Source: Ruminococcaceae bacterium UBA3753
GTDB lineage: Bacteria; Bacillota; Clostridia; Oscillospirales; Acutalibacteraceae
NCBI GenBank assembly: GCA_002372375.1
Contig: DFGJ01000026.1
Location: 1-39,243 of the forward strand
Direction: 5' to 3'
Length of the DNA stretch: 39,243 bases
Under the pieces are notes generated by a model. It saw only the letters and a program-made list of their open reading frames with translations. It was not told where the DNA came from and did not search any database. A program made the translations under genes and the position numbers. The stretch's first letter is position 1, and every line of letters begins with the position of its first letter. This document shows positions 8,584 to 17,566 of the stretch, in pieces.

Positions 8584-9033
8584 CTAAGCCTTTTCCTCCT
8601 GAACGGCTACCGCAGGCACCTCGGAAGAAACATCAGACGCTGTCTCTCCCAAATTTTCAGCCGGACCTTCTGGAGCCGGATCCGAAACCTCGTCAGCTTT
8701 CGCCTTTTTCAGAGCCCGCTTGGACACTTTCTTCTTTTTAACAACATGTTTAACAACCATGGTTCTAAGTACACCATCAGTTATTCTACAAATCCTAACA
8801 AACTCCGCCGGAAAATCGCTTTTACTCACAAAATCAAATAAAACGTAATACGCTTCAGCTTCTTTATTAACGGGGTAAGCCAACTTCTTCTTGCCCCATT
8901 CTTTACAAAACTCCAAATCCGCGCGCTCAACCACAAGTGACTTAAGCTTATCCACTATGGTATCAACACCTTCGCCACCAGTCTTACAGGACAACATAAC
9001 TAAAGCTTCATAACTTTTCTGGGTCTCTTCCAT
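8584..9033 (-). CDS. rpsF: 30S ribosomal protein S6 with a C-terminal extension
   Basis: 149 residues; the family norm is 95-100. Residues 1-95 give the ferredoxin-like S6 fold (YEALVMLSCKTG, then WGKKKLAYPVNKEAEAYYVLFDF, then LRTMVVK). The last ~50 residues are a lysine-rich helix (KKKKVSKRALKKAKA) followed by an acidic Ala/Pro/Glu tail. S6 pairs with S18, which in this genome also carries a non-standard extension. A strong AAAGGAGG site lies 4 nt before the ATG. Confidence 0.96.
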   Translation of the reverse strand: MEETQKSYEALVMLSCKTGGEGVDTIVDKLKSLVVERADLEFCKEWGKKKLAYPVNKEAEAYYVLFDFVSKSDFPAEFVRICRITDGVLRTMVVKHVVKKKKVSKRALKKAKADEVSDPAPEGPAENLGETASDVSSEVPAVAVQEEKA

Positions 9034-9111
9034 AGTACCTCCTTTTGGACTAAACGACCTTTAGCATTCGGACCTAAAACTAAAGGTAAGGAACAAACAA
9101 CCGTATATCAC

Positions 9112-9140
9112 AGTGTACTTTATGGTATAAACTTAGTCAA
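9112..9140 (-). promoter_or_regulatory. Promoter of the rpsF-ssb-rpsR operon
   Basis: On the minus strand: -35 TTGACT (9140-9135), 17-nt spacer, -10 TACACT (9117-9112). It is about 80 bases upstream of rpsF. Two CCTAAAACTAAAGG / CCTTTAGC-like segments in the leader could form alternative pairings for S6-S18 feedback, but that is not shown. Confidence 0.7.
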
Positions 9141-9544
9141 GTGGTAAATTAGAGTTATTATAAACGCTGAAGATAGGGACCTAGTTTAATAGATTAAATG
9201 AATAAAAAAAGTGATAATTAAAAAATAATTTAAAATAAAAAACAATAAACTTATATGGAAGTTTGCTGGTTACAATTCAGCAATTACAGAGATTTAATTT
9301 TTAAGTTGAATATAGTAAAAGGAAAGAAAAAATTCTCAGATTTCCGATGTAATGAGAAAAAAACTTTTGAGATTAAACTTTAGCGAAATCCACTCCGTAA
9401 TAGCGAGTTGTTTACATTTATACATCATAAGTACATTTTTTAGAATCTGGTAAGAGGACATTAAAATATTGATTAAATATAAAATTTAAAGTCTATATAT
9501 GACATGAAACTTTTTGTATGTACTTGATATCAGTTTTCCTATAA

Positions 9545-10000
9545 TTTTTAAAATTGATACATATTCTAAATTATAAAAATGGGGAGGTAGTTATTTACAA
9601 ACGCTGCGGTTAATTACTAGCACAAGAGAATCAAGTATCTGAATTCTTTAACGTAATTCTTGAACTAAACGTTTCAAAAATGAAGTCGTTCTATATTTTT
9701 TTAAAATTGATATGTTTCTAATTATAAGGACGGGGAGGTAATTATTTGCAAACACTGCGGTTAATTATGAGCACTAGAAAATGAAGTAATTGAATTCTTT
9801 AACGTAATTTTTGGTAGCAAACGTTTCAAAAATAAAGTCGTTCTATATTTTTTTAAAATTGATACGTATTCTAAATTATAAGGGAGGGTAGGTAGTTATT
9901 TTTAAACACTGCCGTTAATTATGAGCGCAAGAAAATGAAGTATCTGAATTCTTTAACGTAATTCTTAGTAGCAAACGTTTCAAAAAAAGTAAAATTGATA
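9545..10000. repeat. ~152-bp tandem repeat, three copies, with a built-in terminator-like hairpin
   Basis: AAATTGATA occurs at 9551, 9704, 9856 and 9992. Each unit carries GGGGAGG (degenerate in copy 3), then CTGCGGTTAATTA, then GAATTCTTTAACGTAAT and AACGTTTCAAAAA. In copy 1, AACG-TTCA pairs with TGAA-CGTT (9668-9690) and is followed by a T-run, like an intrinsic terminator. Copy 2 has a substitution that weakens the hairpin. No frame is conserved. Confidence 0.85.
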
Positions 10001-10250
10001 TATAATCCAAAGTATTATATGATGCTTGGGTGGTGTAGGCTTTCAAGTTATTTGTTCGAGTTCTACAAAAACAGAATGAAGTGGTTGTGTTTATTTATAT
10101 GAGGTTTTAGTAAATTTTCATATTGAAATATTTCTTAGTTTGTATGATTATAGCTTTTGTATGTAAATTTTGTTCATAAATATTCTTATTTTTTGTTAGT
10201 TTGATATTCTGCTCGTTTTTTTAAAAGTACAGTGAGATAGAATAATTTGA
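10001..10250. other. Leader region of rsmI
   Basis: AT-rich spacer of 250 bases. A TAGAAT box at about 10236 could be the -10 of rsmI, placing the transcript start very near the ATG at 10251. No firm -35 was found. Confidence 0.4.
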
Positions 10251-11138
10251 ATGGGAGAGGTAATAAAGGCAATTATAGGAAAGCTTTATGTTGTGGGAAC
10301 TCCCATTGGCAACCTAGGGGATCTTTCAAGAAGAGCAGAAGAAACGCTTATTTGCGTAGATTTTATTGCTGCTGAAGACTCTAGAGTTACACGAAAGTTA
10401 CTTAATTTTTTGAATATAAGGAAAGCTATCATCTCTTATCACGAGCATAACAAAGAGGAAAGAAGTAAGATAATTTCAGAAAAAATTTTAAATGGTGAAA
10501 GTTGCGCACTAGTATCGGATGCGGGCATGCCTTGTATATCGGATCCTGGAGAATATTTGGTTCAATTTTGTTATGACTTAGAAATCCCTACGGTGGTTAT
10601 ACCTGGACCTTGTGCCATAAGTTCCGCACTATCATTAGCCGGCACGTTTGGCGGTAAATTTTCATTTTATGGGTTCTTAAGTATTAATAAAAAAATCAGG
10701 AACAAGACATTAGCGGAGATAAAAAGTGATCCAAAAACTATAGTTTTGTACGAGGCACCTCATAAATTATACAGAACACTTTGCGATCTTTATGAACACT
10801 TAGAAAACAGAAAAATCGTATTAGTAAAAGAGTTAACTAAAATGCACGAAAGTGCAGACCATACAACGCTATCAAAGGCTGTAATAGACTACAAAGATTT
10901 GTCTATAAAAGGTGAGTACGTTATTATAATAAAGCCAACGGAAAATAATAGATCTGAGAACGCAGTCAATATGGAACAAGGAATTTGTGTTTACAAAAAT
11001 CATATTGAAGCTGGTAAAAGCAAAACTGAGGCGATAAAACTTGCGAGTAAAGAAACTGGCATAAAGAAAAATGCTCTGTACAAAGAGATATTCTGCAATA
11101 AACTGAATACATCAAATGTAGTTCAATGTGATAAATAG
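10251..11138 (+). CDS. rsmI: 16S rRNA 2'-O-ribose C1402 methyltransferase RsmI
   Basis: 295 residues, normal for RsmI. Conserved blocks appear in order: GKLYVVGTPIGNLGDLS (residues 10-26), AAEDSRVTRKLL (40-51), SYHEHN, ALVSDAGMPCISDPG (~86-100), VIPGPCAISSALSLAG, FYGFL, and LYEAPHKL. It uses S-adenosylmethionine to methylate C1402 of 16S rRNA at the decoding centre. The C-terminal domain is present but divergent. The ATG at 10251 has no ribosome site upstream; a GGGAGAGG sequence lies just inside the frame, but no ordinary start codon follows it before GKLYVVG, so initiation here is unusual. Confidence 0.95.
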   Translation: MGEVIKAIIGKLYVVGTPIGNLGDLSRRAEETLICVDFIAAEDSRVTRKLLNFLNIRKAIISYHEHNKEERSKIISEKILNGESCALVSDAGMPCISDPGEYLVQFCYDLEIPTVVIPGPCAISSALSLAGTFGGKFSFYGFLSINKKIRNKTLAEIKSDPKTIVLYEAPHKLYRTLCDLYEHLENRKIVLVKELTKMHESADHTTLSKAVIDYKDLSIKGEYVIIIKPTENNRSENAVNMEQGICVYKNHIEAGKSKTEAIKLASKETGIKKNALYKEIFCNKLNTSNVVQCDK

Positions 11139-11324
11139 CGAAAATGGGAGATGAGTTGCTTTGAGAACAGTAAAAAATGGATATTCATATGAAAATTTAA
11201 AATATCAAGAATTAATTAAAGTTTTCTTAATATGAGACGACCAAAAGAGTTAAAAGCATAACAAACGTATTATCAGTTCGTGAAGAGGAATTTTGTCTAA
11301 CACACTCGCTCTCGGCATGGTCCG

Positions 11325-12182
11325 TTATTTTGAACTCATGCTATTCATGCCGACTTCTTCAGTAAAATTGTTCAATGCAGAAATCGTATTGTTTTGTCCA
11401 TCTTCTGTTTTTAAAACATCTTTTTTCAAATACTCACAGATTTTAGAAAGACTCTCTGCACTATAACTTTTTTTACTAAAATTGCAAGCTTTACCTCCAA
11501 TTTTTAAGTAATATTCGTTCCGATGAGAAAATAACGAACAATGCTTTAAGCCTATATTAGACAATAATAAATTGAAAAATGGTAAGAAATTTCCGCTAGG
11601 GCTTATATATGAGGAACGAAACCCATCACTGCTGTTAATTAACTTATCTACAGGTTTCACCTCAAAATACCAACCCCCAAGTTCTCCAATAGATTCAATG
11701 TACTCATTTTCTTTTTCTATTTTATATTTCTCAAGGACTCTTTTCAGGTCATCGTTTCTCAATTTCTCAGTATCTACTTTAAATTGAGAATCACTTCTAG
11801 TTTGTTTTAAACTTATTAAAATCTTTTCTTTATCTTTGAGTTCGTTTTTTACCTGCATCATCTCTTCTCCATTGCGCCCACATTCAAGTATTTCAAGAGC
11901 AAGTTCTGTTGGAACCTCGATGTTTCTTAGCACTTCTATTTTTTCTAAATTGTTGAGCAAATTGGCAATACTAACGGGATAATCTATTTCATTCTGAATG
12001 TTAAGCGAAAAAGAACCGAACTGCAGTTTAGTTACTTTAACTAGCTGGGAATTTTTAAATTTACCAGTGAAAGCTAATTCTATTTCTTTACAACTGAATA
12101 CGAAAACAGAACTAAAAGAATAAATAAACATATAAAAAGCTAAGCAGAAAGAAAAAATTGGCTTAAAAATACATTTTTCCAT
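11325..12182 (-). CDS. Exported coiled-coil protein of unknown function
   Basis: 285 residues from the ATG at 12182, which has AGGAAG 8 nt upstream; the longest frame begins at 12254 without such a site. Residues 1-30 are a signal sequence (MEKCIFKPIFSFCLAFYMF ...), ending VFSC, weakly like a lipobox. Residues ~95-165 form a charged helical coiled coil (KDKEKILISLKQ ... RVLEKYKIEKENEYIE). A mixed C-terminal domain follows with GWYFEVKP, FLPFFNLLLSNIG and EYYLKIGG. No family recognised. It stands alone, facing convergently towards rsmI. Confidence 0.6.
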   Translation of the reverse strand: MEKCIFKPIFSFCLAFYMFIYSFSSVFVFSCKEIELAFTGKFKNSQLVKVTKLQFGSFSLNIQNEIDYPVSIANLLNNLEKIEVLRNIEVPTELALEILECGRNGEEMMQVKNELKDKEKILISLKQTRSDSQFKVDTEKLRNDDLKRVLEKYKIEKENEYIESIGELGGWYFEVKPVDKLINSSDGFRSSYISPSGNFLPFFNLLLSNIGLKHCSLFSHRNEYYLKIGGKACNFSKKSYSAESLSKICEYLKKDVLKTEDGQNNTISALNNFTEEVGMNSMSSK

Positions 12183-12429
12183 AATAGCACTTCCTATTTT
12201 ATAGAACAAAGATTCAAGAAAAAACAGTCTAAATCTAACAACATCTTCATCCATGCATCATAACAGTATCTCCGACATATAATACAAAAATTCCCTCAGT
12301 ACCGTTATCCAGGCTGGCACGTCAATTTGGAGAAAATTCTGTGTCAATATCCGACCGTACAGCTTGTCAGTCTTTAATGCCGGTACTTCTACATTCCTTA
12401 TACGATACCTGCTTCATTGCGACCTCTAA

Positions 12430-13086
12430 TCAATGCAATTTGGCAGCTTTCAAAGTATACGTTGCACCCCAGTGCTTCAAAACAGTAACTAAATCAAAAC
12501 CGGCAAGTAGCAATGCTTCTTTTTCATGGTCAACAGTTAATGGCGTGTCGTAATGGTAAAGTTCAACATCACTAATACCCTGCTCTTGCTTCAGACGAAG
12601 AAACTTTGAACGGTGTAACTGCTCTTCTTCCTCTGAAAGTGAAAAATAATCTGTTAGAATAAAGAAGCCTCCGGGCTTTAATGCTCGCCGGACTTTTTTA
12701 AAAAGAGGAACTTTTTCTTCTTTCGAGAAATGATGAAGTGACTCAACTGAAACAGCCGCGTCAAAGACACACTCACCAAATGGCACTTCAAAATACGAAC
12801 CTGCTACTAAAGTCAGCGACTTGTCAGGATACTTATTACGGAGCACATCAAGCATCCTCGATGAAAGGTCTATTCCTGTTACTATTGCTTCGGGAAAAAT
12901 TTTAAAATAGTACCCTAGCTCTAAACCTGTGCCGCACCCTAAATCTAAGATATGTGCGCCAGAAGTCTGCGGCAGGCAACTTGCAGTAAAAGGATAAAAT
13001 TCTTTTGCCGAATCAATACATGATAGTTGATGCTCCTCATAACCTTCCAGACGGGAGTCAAAGAATTCTCCCATTTTCTCAAGCAT
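12430..13086 (-). CDS. Class I SAM-dependent methyltransferase
   Basis: 218 residues with the Rossmann methyltransferase fold. Motif I is HILDLGCGTGLELG (~44-57), acidic motif II is GIDLSSRML, motif III FDAAVSVESLHHF, and motif IV LKPGGFFILTDYF. Members of this group methylate small molecules or quinones; the substrate cannot be told. The G+C content is visibly above that of its neighbours, which fits acquisition by transfer. The start ATG has GGTGGAG 5 nt upstream and lies inside a 41-bp tandem repeat. No neighbouring gene suggests a pathway. Confidence 0.88.
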   Translation of the reverse strand: MLEKMGEFFDSRLEGYEEHQLSCIDSAKEFYPFTASCLPQTSGAHILDLGCGTGLELGYYFKIFPEAIVTGIDLSSRMLDVLRNKYPDKSLTLVAGSYFEVPFGECVFDAAVSVESLHHFSKEEKVPLFKKVRRALKPGGFFILTDYFSLSEEEEQLHRSKFLRLKQEQGISDVELYHYDTPLTVDHEKEALLLAGFDLVTVLKHWGATYTLKAAKLH

Positions 13087-13170
13087 GCTTACTCCACCAA
13101 CTTAGAATACAGTTCTCGTACAAGCATGCTTACTCCACCAACTTAGAATACAGTTCTCGTACAAGCATAG
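13080..13170 (-). repeat. 41-bp tandem duplication over the methyltransferase start region
   Basis: Bases 13080-13120 and 13121-13161 are identical, and the first 8 bases of a third copy follow. Each unit holds the ribosome site GGTGGAG and an ATG. The extra copies create two in-frame 12-codon mini-ORFs (MLVRELYSKLVE) at 13166-13130 and 13127-13089. Each ends in a TAA 2 nt before the next ATG, an arrangement suited to translational coupling. Confidence 0.85.
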
Positions 13171-13192
13171 CCAAATCCACTATCTACTTCAA
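13164..13192 (-). promoter_or_regulatory. Possible promoter of the methyltransferase gene
   Basis: Minus strand: TTGAAG (13192-13187), 17-nt spacer, TATGCT (13169-13164). It abuts the 41-bp tandem repeat, so transcription would start inside the repeat and include at most the second mini-ORF. Confidence 0.45.
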
Positions 13193-13199
13193 CATCTTT

Positions 13200-13419
13200 C
13201 TAAAAAGAAGTCTGGAAAGAGCTCACCAATCCAAAAAACGAGCCCTCTATCCATGCCAACTGAGTCTGTATCAAAGTCGTAGTACAGTTTTCCGATAGGA
13301 GTCGGCAACTGAGGACGAGAATAAAAAACATTGCCACTACAACTATATCCCCTTTCTGCCACCTTACTACTATTCTTTTTAGTACATTAAAAACAACTGC
13401 TCCTACTAATCTTAAAAAT
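13200..13419 (-). other. Remnant or very small membrane protein between the nup operon and the methyltransferase
   Basis: The minus strand stays open from inside the permease gene down to 13200. After the permease stop it encodes a basic stretch, then a hydrophobic helix (KGDIVVVAMFFILVLSC) and a short polar tail. The KGDI-plus-helix start resembles the N-terminus of NusG-domain-II type proteins, but the rest is missing. No proper start with a ribosome site was found. Most likely a decayed gene end; function unassigned. Confidence 0.3.
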
Positions 13420-14304
13420 CTACCTTTCGCCCTTAATATAGGGTTTACCATTTGCTCTGGGTGCACAAGACTTTCCAACAAAAAAGATCAGAACAAATAT
13501 AGTCAAAACATACGGCAACATATTTATAATCTCTGATGGAATAAAATCTGCTCCACCAAAAGTAACAGCTAAAGCTTGCGCAAAGGCAAAAAGTAAACAC
13601 GAAAAATATGCGCCGAGTGAAGTCCATTTACCAAAAATTACAGCTGCCAAGGCTATAAACCCTTGACCGGAAATCGCCGATGGCGAAAACTGTGAAATGA
13701 CAGATAAAGTAGTAACCGCGCCACCAATTCCAGCTAATATACCAGAAACGATCACACATAAATAACGTGTTCTATAAACATTTATTCCTAGGCTATCCGC
13801 TGCATAAGGGTTCTCTCCTATTGCCCTTATTCTTAGCCCCCACTTGGTTTTCTTAAACATAAACCACAGTACTATTGCCGCAATAATTGCAAGTATGACA
13901 GTTACGTCTAAATTATAAAAAAGCTTAGGTAATTTGTTATGTATCGGATAAGTCTTAGTCTGCCCATTAAAAAATATTTTACACAAAAATACCGAAAGAC
14001 CCGGTCCTATAAAATTTAACGCTATACCAGAAATTGTTTGATCTGCTGAAAAAGTTATGGACGCCAGCGCATGCAAAAGAGAGATCAAACCACCCACTAC
14101 TCCGCCTGCCATCAGTCCAAGCCATGGGTTAGATGTATAATAAGCTACACTGGCAGCAAAAAACGCTCCCACAGTCATAATGCCTTCAATCCCTATGTTT
14201 ATAACACCTGATCTTTCAGAGATAACTCCTCCAAGTGCTGCAAATATAAGAGGTGTAGAATACATAAATGTAGTAGTTAAAATTGGGATCAAAAAATCCA
14301 ACAC
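13420..14304 (-). CDS. nupQ: Nucleoside ABC transporter permease, NupQ type
   Basis: 294 residues from the GTG at 14304, aligning with family starts of the form MLDFL; the longest frame begins 4 codons earlier at 14316. About eight to ten membrane helices. The family signature FAALGGVISERSGVINIGIEGIMTVGAFFA is near the start, followed by SADQTISGIALNF, the coupling segment GLRIRAIGENPYAADSLGINVYRTRY, and SGQGFIALAAVIFGKW. It pairs with the NupP-like permease to form the channel for nucleosides. It is the last gene of the importer operon and is separated from nupP by 550 bases of tandem repeats. Confidence 0.92.
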   Translation of the reverse strand: MLDFLIPILTTTFMYSTPLIFAALGGVISERSGVINIGIEGIMTVGAFFAASVAYYTSNPWLGLMAGGVVGGLISLLHALASITFSADQTISGIALNFIGPGLSVFLCKIFFNGQTKTYPIHNKLPKLFYNLDVTVILAIIAAIVLWFMFKKTKWGLRIRAIGENPYAADSLGINVYRTRYLCVIVSGILAGIGGAVTTLSVISQFSPSAISGQGFIALAAVIFGKWTSLGAYFSCLLFAFAQALAVTFGGADFIPSEIINMLPYVLTIFVLIFFVGKSCAPRANGKPYIKGER

Positions 14305-14310
14305 TAGTGT

Positions 14311-14890
14311 CCTCACTCTCCTTTGTACTAAATATAAACTTAAAAAAATGGTTGAGACAAGTCACGGCAAATTCAAAAGTGAAAAAACGTCTTCTAAAAA
14401 AACGTAAAAGTAAAAATTAAATCTCAATTAAAAAACCTGACATTAGACATTTTCACTCTCCTTTGTACTAAATATAAACTTAAAAAAATGGTTGAGACAA
14501 GCCTCGGTAAGTTCAAAGGTAAAAAAACATCTTCTAAAGAAAAACAAAAAAGTAAAAATTAAATCTCAACTAAAAACCTGTCATTAGGCATCGTTATTCT
14601 CCTTTGTACTAAATATAAACTTCAAAAAATAGCTGAAATAAGCAGCCGGCAAGTTCAAGAGTGAAAAGACATCTTCTAAATAAAAACACAAAAGTAAAAA
14701 TTAAATCTCAACTAAAAAACTTGACATTAGATATCGTTACTCTCCTTTATACTAAATATAAACTTTAAAAAATTTGAAATAAGACACGGCAAGTTCAAAA
14801 GTAAAAAAAACATCTTCTAAAGAAAAACGTAAAAGTAAAAATTAAATCTCAACTAAAAAACCTGACATTAGATATCGTCACTCTCCTTTA
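14311..14890 (-). repeat. ~141-bp tandem repeat made of the nupP/nupQ gene junction
   Basis: The segment CTTT-(G)TACTAAATATAAACTT recurs at 14321, 14461, 14602, 14745 and 14886. Read on the minus strand, each unit contains a copy of the end of nupP (TTTATATTTAG ... AAGGAGAGTGA ... ATATCTAATGTCAGG-like) and then a ~90-base AT-rich spacer. The last unit (14886) is the true nupP 3' end and the first (14321) the true nupQ ribosome site. The junction was therefore duplicated repeatedly, leaving surplus ribosome sites. Confidence 0.88.
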
Positions 14891-16013
14891 ACCTAAATAT
14901 AAACTTCTTTACAACAGATGGAATAATTTTAGTCAGCGCAATAGCAAGAAGGATAGCTCCCATAGTGATATTGATTATTTCAGACGGAATTCCTAGATCG
15001 GACTGAACATTGTTTCCTCCATAAATTAGCCCACCAAAAAAAAGCCCAGAAAAAATACAGCCAATAGCCGATCCTGCTCCAATTAATGCTACAGATATCC
15101 CATTAAAACCTATATTTTCGAACATATTTAAAAGATAAAGCCCATGAGGAGAAACACCTGATATATTCAAAGCTGCTGCCAAACCACATATTGCACCTGA
15201 TATTCCCATGGACTTAATGACATTTTTCTTAACACTTATACCTGCCAACTCAGCAGCTTTAGGACTATTTCCTACAGCTCTTATGCCAAAACCAAGAGTC
15301 GTCTTATACAAAATAAACCATATAGTAATAGCTACCAAAATTGCTACTAAAAAACTAACATTAAGATCCGTTTTAAGTAGTATATCTGAAAGAAAACTGT
15401 TTCCTCGTAAATACTCTATACCTTCTTTTGATCTTTTCCACTCGTGTAGAAGTGTTATAAATCCAGATTTATTAATAGAATAAGTCTTTGATGTGCTGAC
15501 TTTATGAAATATTGGATTATTAACTACAAAATTACACAAATACAGGCATATCCAGTTAAACATTATTCCAGATATAACCTCATGAACTCCAAATTTTGCT
15601 TTCAAAAAACCGGTAAAAGAGCCCAAAATCGTAGATGCTACAACACCAGATAAAATAACCATGGGAATCTGAAGAACAGGGTGAAAGTTAAATAAAATAC
15701 CTACAACCGTAGCCACGACTGAGCCCAATATGTACTGTCCCTCTGCGCCAATATTAAAAAGACCGGCTTTAAACGCAAAAGCTACGCTAATCCCAGTAAA
15801 GATCATAGGTGTACTTTTTTCTATAACTTTAAAAACATACTTAGGTCGTGAAAAGACACCTGTAATTAAGGAGTTTAAAGCCATAGCAGGACTATAGCCT
15901 AAAGCACCGATGATACCCCCTGCCACTAAAAGACCAAGAAAAATAGCAATCAATGTGGAAACTATAGGCTTTTTTAAAATATTTATAAGTAAAACTTTAT
16001 TTTCGTATTTCAT
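14868..16013 (-). CDS. nupP: Nucleoside ABC transporter permease, NupP type
   Basis: 381 residues, multi-spanning. Family marks: PMIFTGISVAFAFKAGLFNIGAEGQY (residues ~70-95), GVHEVISGIMFNWI, GFGIRAVGNSPKAAELAGIS (coupling helix facing the ATPase), and GFNGISVALIGAGSAIG. This is the longer of the two BMP-type permeases, as expected for the NupP/YufP position. Its ATG overlaps the stop of the ATPase gene (ATGA), so the two are translationally coupled. The C-terminus ends LKESDDI, whose DNA is copied in the tandem repeats downstream. Confidence 0.94.
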   Translation of the reverse strand: MKYENKVLLINILKKPIVSTLIAIFLGLLVAGGIIGALGYSPAMALNSLITGVFSRPKYVFKVIEKSTPMIFTGISVAFAFKAGLFNIGAEGQYILGSVVATVVGILFNFHPVLQIPMVILSGVVASTILGSFTGFLKAKFGVHEVISGIMFNWICLYLCNFVVNNPIFHKVSTSKTYSINKSGFITLLHEWKRSKEGIEYLRGNSFLSDILLKTDLNVSFLVAILVAITIWFILYKTTLGFGIRAVGNSPKAAELAGISVKKNVIKSMGISGAICGLAAALNISGVSPHGLYLLNMFENIGFNGISVALIGAGSAIGCIFSGLFFGGLIYGGNNVQSDLGIPSEIINITMGAILLAIALTKIIPSVVKKFIFRLKESDDI

Positions 16014-17566
16014 GCTACGTTTTCGTTTCCTCCTGCCATTAAAAATCCCACATTTTCTTCATTTGCCTCTTTTCTGGAAAAACTCCCTAATATTTCTCCA
16101 TTATAAATAACTGCCACTCTGCTCGAAAGCGCTAAAATTTCATCCAGTTCCAAAGAAATTAAAAGTATCGCTCGACCTTTTTCTCTTTCTTTAATTAAAG
16201 TCTTGTGTACATACTCTATAGCTCCAACGTCAAGGCCACGCGTTGGTTGCATAGCTATTAATAAATCCGGGTTACTGTGAATTTCTCTACCAATAATCAC
16301 CTTTTGCTGATTTCCTCCAGAAAGCTTGCGAATACGTCTTCTGTGGCATCTTTCCGGAGCAATGTCGTATTGTTTTATGAGCTCCTTGGTAAATTTGTTT
16401 ATAGCTTTGTAATTTAAAATTCCATTTCTCGAAAAAGGAGACTCACGATATTCTTCAAGGACAGCATTTTCTGCTACCGAAAAATCTAAAATTAGTCCAC
16501 GTTTGTGTCTATCTTCGTGAATAATAGAAACTTTATTTTTTATTACCTCATAAGGAGTTAAGTTTTGTATCTCTTTGCCATTAATAGTTATCTTCCCACT
16601 AGAAACTTTTCTTAAACCCATTATAGCTTCTGCTATTTCTTTTTGTCCGTTCCCCTCAACCCCCGCAAGGCCTAAAATCTCACCTTTCCGTATTTTTAAA
16701 GAAAGATCTTTAACCGCAAAAAGATTCTCAGAAGTTTCTTTCTTTATACATAAATCGCTAATTTCGAACACAACTTCACCCGGATTTTCCGGAGGGTTAT
16801 CTACAACAAGCTTAACGTCTCTACCAACCATCTTCTTTGCAAGTTCATGTTTATTAGTTTTTTCCACATCTAGTGTATCTACATATTTACCCTTTCTAAT
16901 AATAGTACAACTCTGTGCAACGGCTTTTATTTCTTTTAATTTATGAGTAATTATTATTACAGTTTTTCCGCTACTTGTTAACTTAAATATTATATTTATT
17001 AACTCCTCTATTTCAGCCGGAGTCAAAACTGCTGTAGGTTCGTCTAAAATTAGAAGATCTGCTCCTCTATAAAGTGTCTTTAATATTTCCACCCTTTGCT
17101 GCATCCCTACAGATATATTTTCAATTCTAGCTTTTAGATCAACCTTAAGTCCATATTGGTCAATTATCTTAGCTATCTTTTTATTAAACTCTTTGAAATC
17201 CAATACTCCAAAAGGACTTGTTACTTCGCATCCAAGCATTATGTTTTGAGCTACGGTAAAGTTTTGGACTAATTTAAAGTGCTGATGAACCATACCTATA
17301 CCTAGGTCTATTGCAACACTTGGATTCTTTATTTGAACAAGTTCACCGTTTATAAAAATTTCGCCCAGATCCGCTTGGTAAAGACCATAAAGAATATTCA
17401 TTAAAGTGGTTTTTCCTGCTCCATTTTCGCCCAAAAGTGCGTGCACAGATCCTCTTCTTACGTTGAGGTTAACATCATCCAATGCTCTAAATTTACCAAA
17501 ACACTTGGTGATATTTTTCATCTGCAAAAAATACTCTGCTGTATCTTTCTTAGGCAAATTCTCCAT
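16010..17566 (-). CDS. nupO: Nucleoside ABC transporter ATP-binding protein, NupO type (double ATPase)
   Basis: 518 residues containing two ATPase halves, as in sugar/nucleoside importers. First half: Walker A GENGAGKTT, signature ISVGMQQRVEI, Walker B LLILDEPTAVL. Second half: degenerate Walker A GVEGNGQKEI, signature LSGGNQQKVIIGREI, and LIAMQPTRGLDVG in place of the canonical Walker B/D-loop. The degenerate second site is normal for this family. The ATG at 17566 follows GAGG by about 9 nt and is preferred to the TTG at 17587. It energises import through the NupP-NupQ channel. Confidence 0.95.
   Translation of the reverse strand: MENLPKKDTAEYFLQMKNITKCFGKFRALDDVNLNVRRGSVHALLGENGAGKTTLMNILYGLYQADLGEIFINGELVQIKNPSVAIDLGIGMVHQHFKLVQNFTVAQNIMLGCEVTSPFGVLDFKEFNKKIAKIIDQYGLKVDLKARIENISVGMQQRVEILKTLYRGADLLILDEPTAVLTPAEIEELINIIFKLTSSGKTVIIITHKLKEIKAVAQSCTIIRKGKYVDTLDVEKTNKHELAKKMVGRDVKLVVDNPPENPGEVVFEISDLCIKKETSENLFAVKDLSLKIRKGEILGLAGVEGNGQKEIAEAIMGLRKVSSGKITINGKEIQNLTPYEVIKNKVSIIHEDRHKRGLILDFSVAENAVLEEYRESPFSRNGILNYKAINKFTKELIKQYDIAPERCHRRRIRKLSGGNQQKVIIGREIHSNPDLLIAMQPTRGLDVGAIEYVHKTLIKEREKGRAILLISLELDEILALSSRVAVIYNGEILGSFSRKEANEENVGFLMAGGNENVA

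Noticed and set aside
8347..8841. Plus-strand frame of 164 codons
   Set aside because: It runs antisense across ssb and rpsF, both clearly recognised genes.
13420..13481. N-terminal part of the 93-codon minus-strand frame starting at 13481
   Set aside because: It overlaps the end of nupQ in another frame, so only the part after the nupQ stop could be a separate remnant.
14311..14890. CRISPR array or mobile element for the spacer tandem repeats (also at 5565-6310 and 9545-10000)
   Set aside because: Units are 140-260 bases and contiguous, with no unique spacers, no transposase and no flanking inverted repeats or target duplications.
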